Positions 5,507-5,532 of a DNA stretch of 5,532 nt are shown piece after piece. Position numbers and translations under genes: made by a program. Origin of the DNA: Pseudomonadota bacterium. Lineage in GTDB: Bacteria > Pseudomonadota > Gammaproteobacteria > Xanthomonadales > Xanthomonadaceae. Location: positions 1 through 5,532 of the forward strand of contig JAFADB010000172.1 of assembly GCA_023425225.1 (NCBI GenBank), in the 5' to 3' direction. Position 1 is the stretch's first letter. Every line of letters begins with the position of its first letter. The notes under the pieces were generated by a model. The model saw only the letters and a program-made list of their open reading frames with translations. It did no database searches and was not told the origin of the DNA.

Positions 5507-5532
5507 CCGGAAACGGCGACGGGGGCTCGAAG

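Larger units (their letters stand above)
5149..5532. other. Region upstream of the YitT gene with no confident gene
   Basis: These 384 bases hold no recognisable protein or RNA gene. They contain the possible N-terminal extension of the YitT protein (5149-5319), a possible short secreted ORF on the minus strand, and several all-GC inverted repeats. A plus-strand frame from ATG 5303 stays open to the window edge, but it codes for a Gly/Ala/Arg-rich sequence with poor third-position bias in its second half. A gene starting or ending just past 5532 cannot be excluded. Confidence 0.5.

Noticed and set aside
5507..5532. Possible tRNA or tmRNA end in the last bases (GGGGGCTCGAAG)
   Set aside because: It resembles a TCGA-containing RNA end only superficially. 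No cloverleaf arms or CCA end could be built from the visible sequence.

Overview
The window is GC-rich bacterial chromosome. Gene content, codon use (most codons end in G or C) and gene order point to the Xanthomonadaceae/Lysobacteraceae (a Lysobacter, Luteimonas, Pseudoxanthomonas or Stenotrophomonas type organism). This assignment is an inference from gene order and remembered protein similarity, not from a database search. I see no phage, transposon, CRISPR array, tRNA or rRNA.

Layout. Positions 1-3841 hold a minus-strand block, in transcription order yqgE (3841-3275), ruvX (3282-2815), pyrB (2771-1824) and an exported M1-family zinc metallopeptidase (1702 to beyond position 1, 3' end cut by the window). 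yqgE and ruvX overlap by 8 bases and ruvX-pyrB are 43 bases apart, so these three look like one operon. The peptidase follows pyrB after 121 bases that contain a GTAG-ended inverted repeat. It may be co-transcribed or have its own promoter. A DNA-3-methyladenine glycosylase I family gene (3913-4485, plus strand) is divergent from yqgE. It converges on a YitT-family membrane protein gene on the minus strand (4510 to about 5148). The last 384 bases (5149-5532) hold no gene I can assign with confidence, only a possible 66-codon secreted peptide and GC-rich inverted repeats.

Function. The cluster is housekeeping: pyrB makes carbamoyl aspartate for pyrimidine synthesis, RuvX (YqgF) is an RNase H-fold nuclease-like protein linked to rRNA processing and resolution, and YqgE is a conserved protein of unclear role that commonly precedes ruvX. 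The glycosylase belongs to base excision repair, the M1 enzyme to periplasmic or outer-envelope peptide digestion, and the YitT protein is an uncharacterised inner-membrane protein.

Most notable features. The divergent yqgE/glycosylase junction has a -10-like hexamer on each strand exactly six bases before each ATG, which predicts a pair of leaderless mRNAs. The ATCase has the HPGPINRG signature of the Pseudomonas-type enzymes but has no pyrC-like, pyrR or pyrI neighbour here. No unambiguous new biological system is visible.
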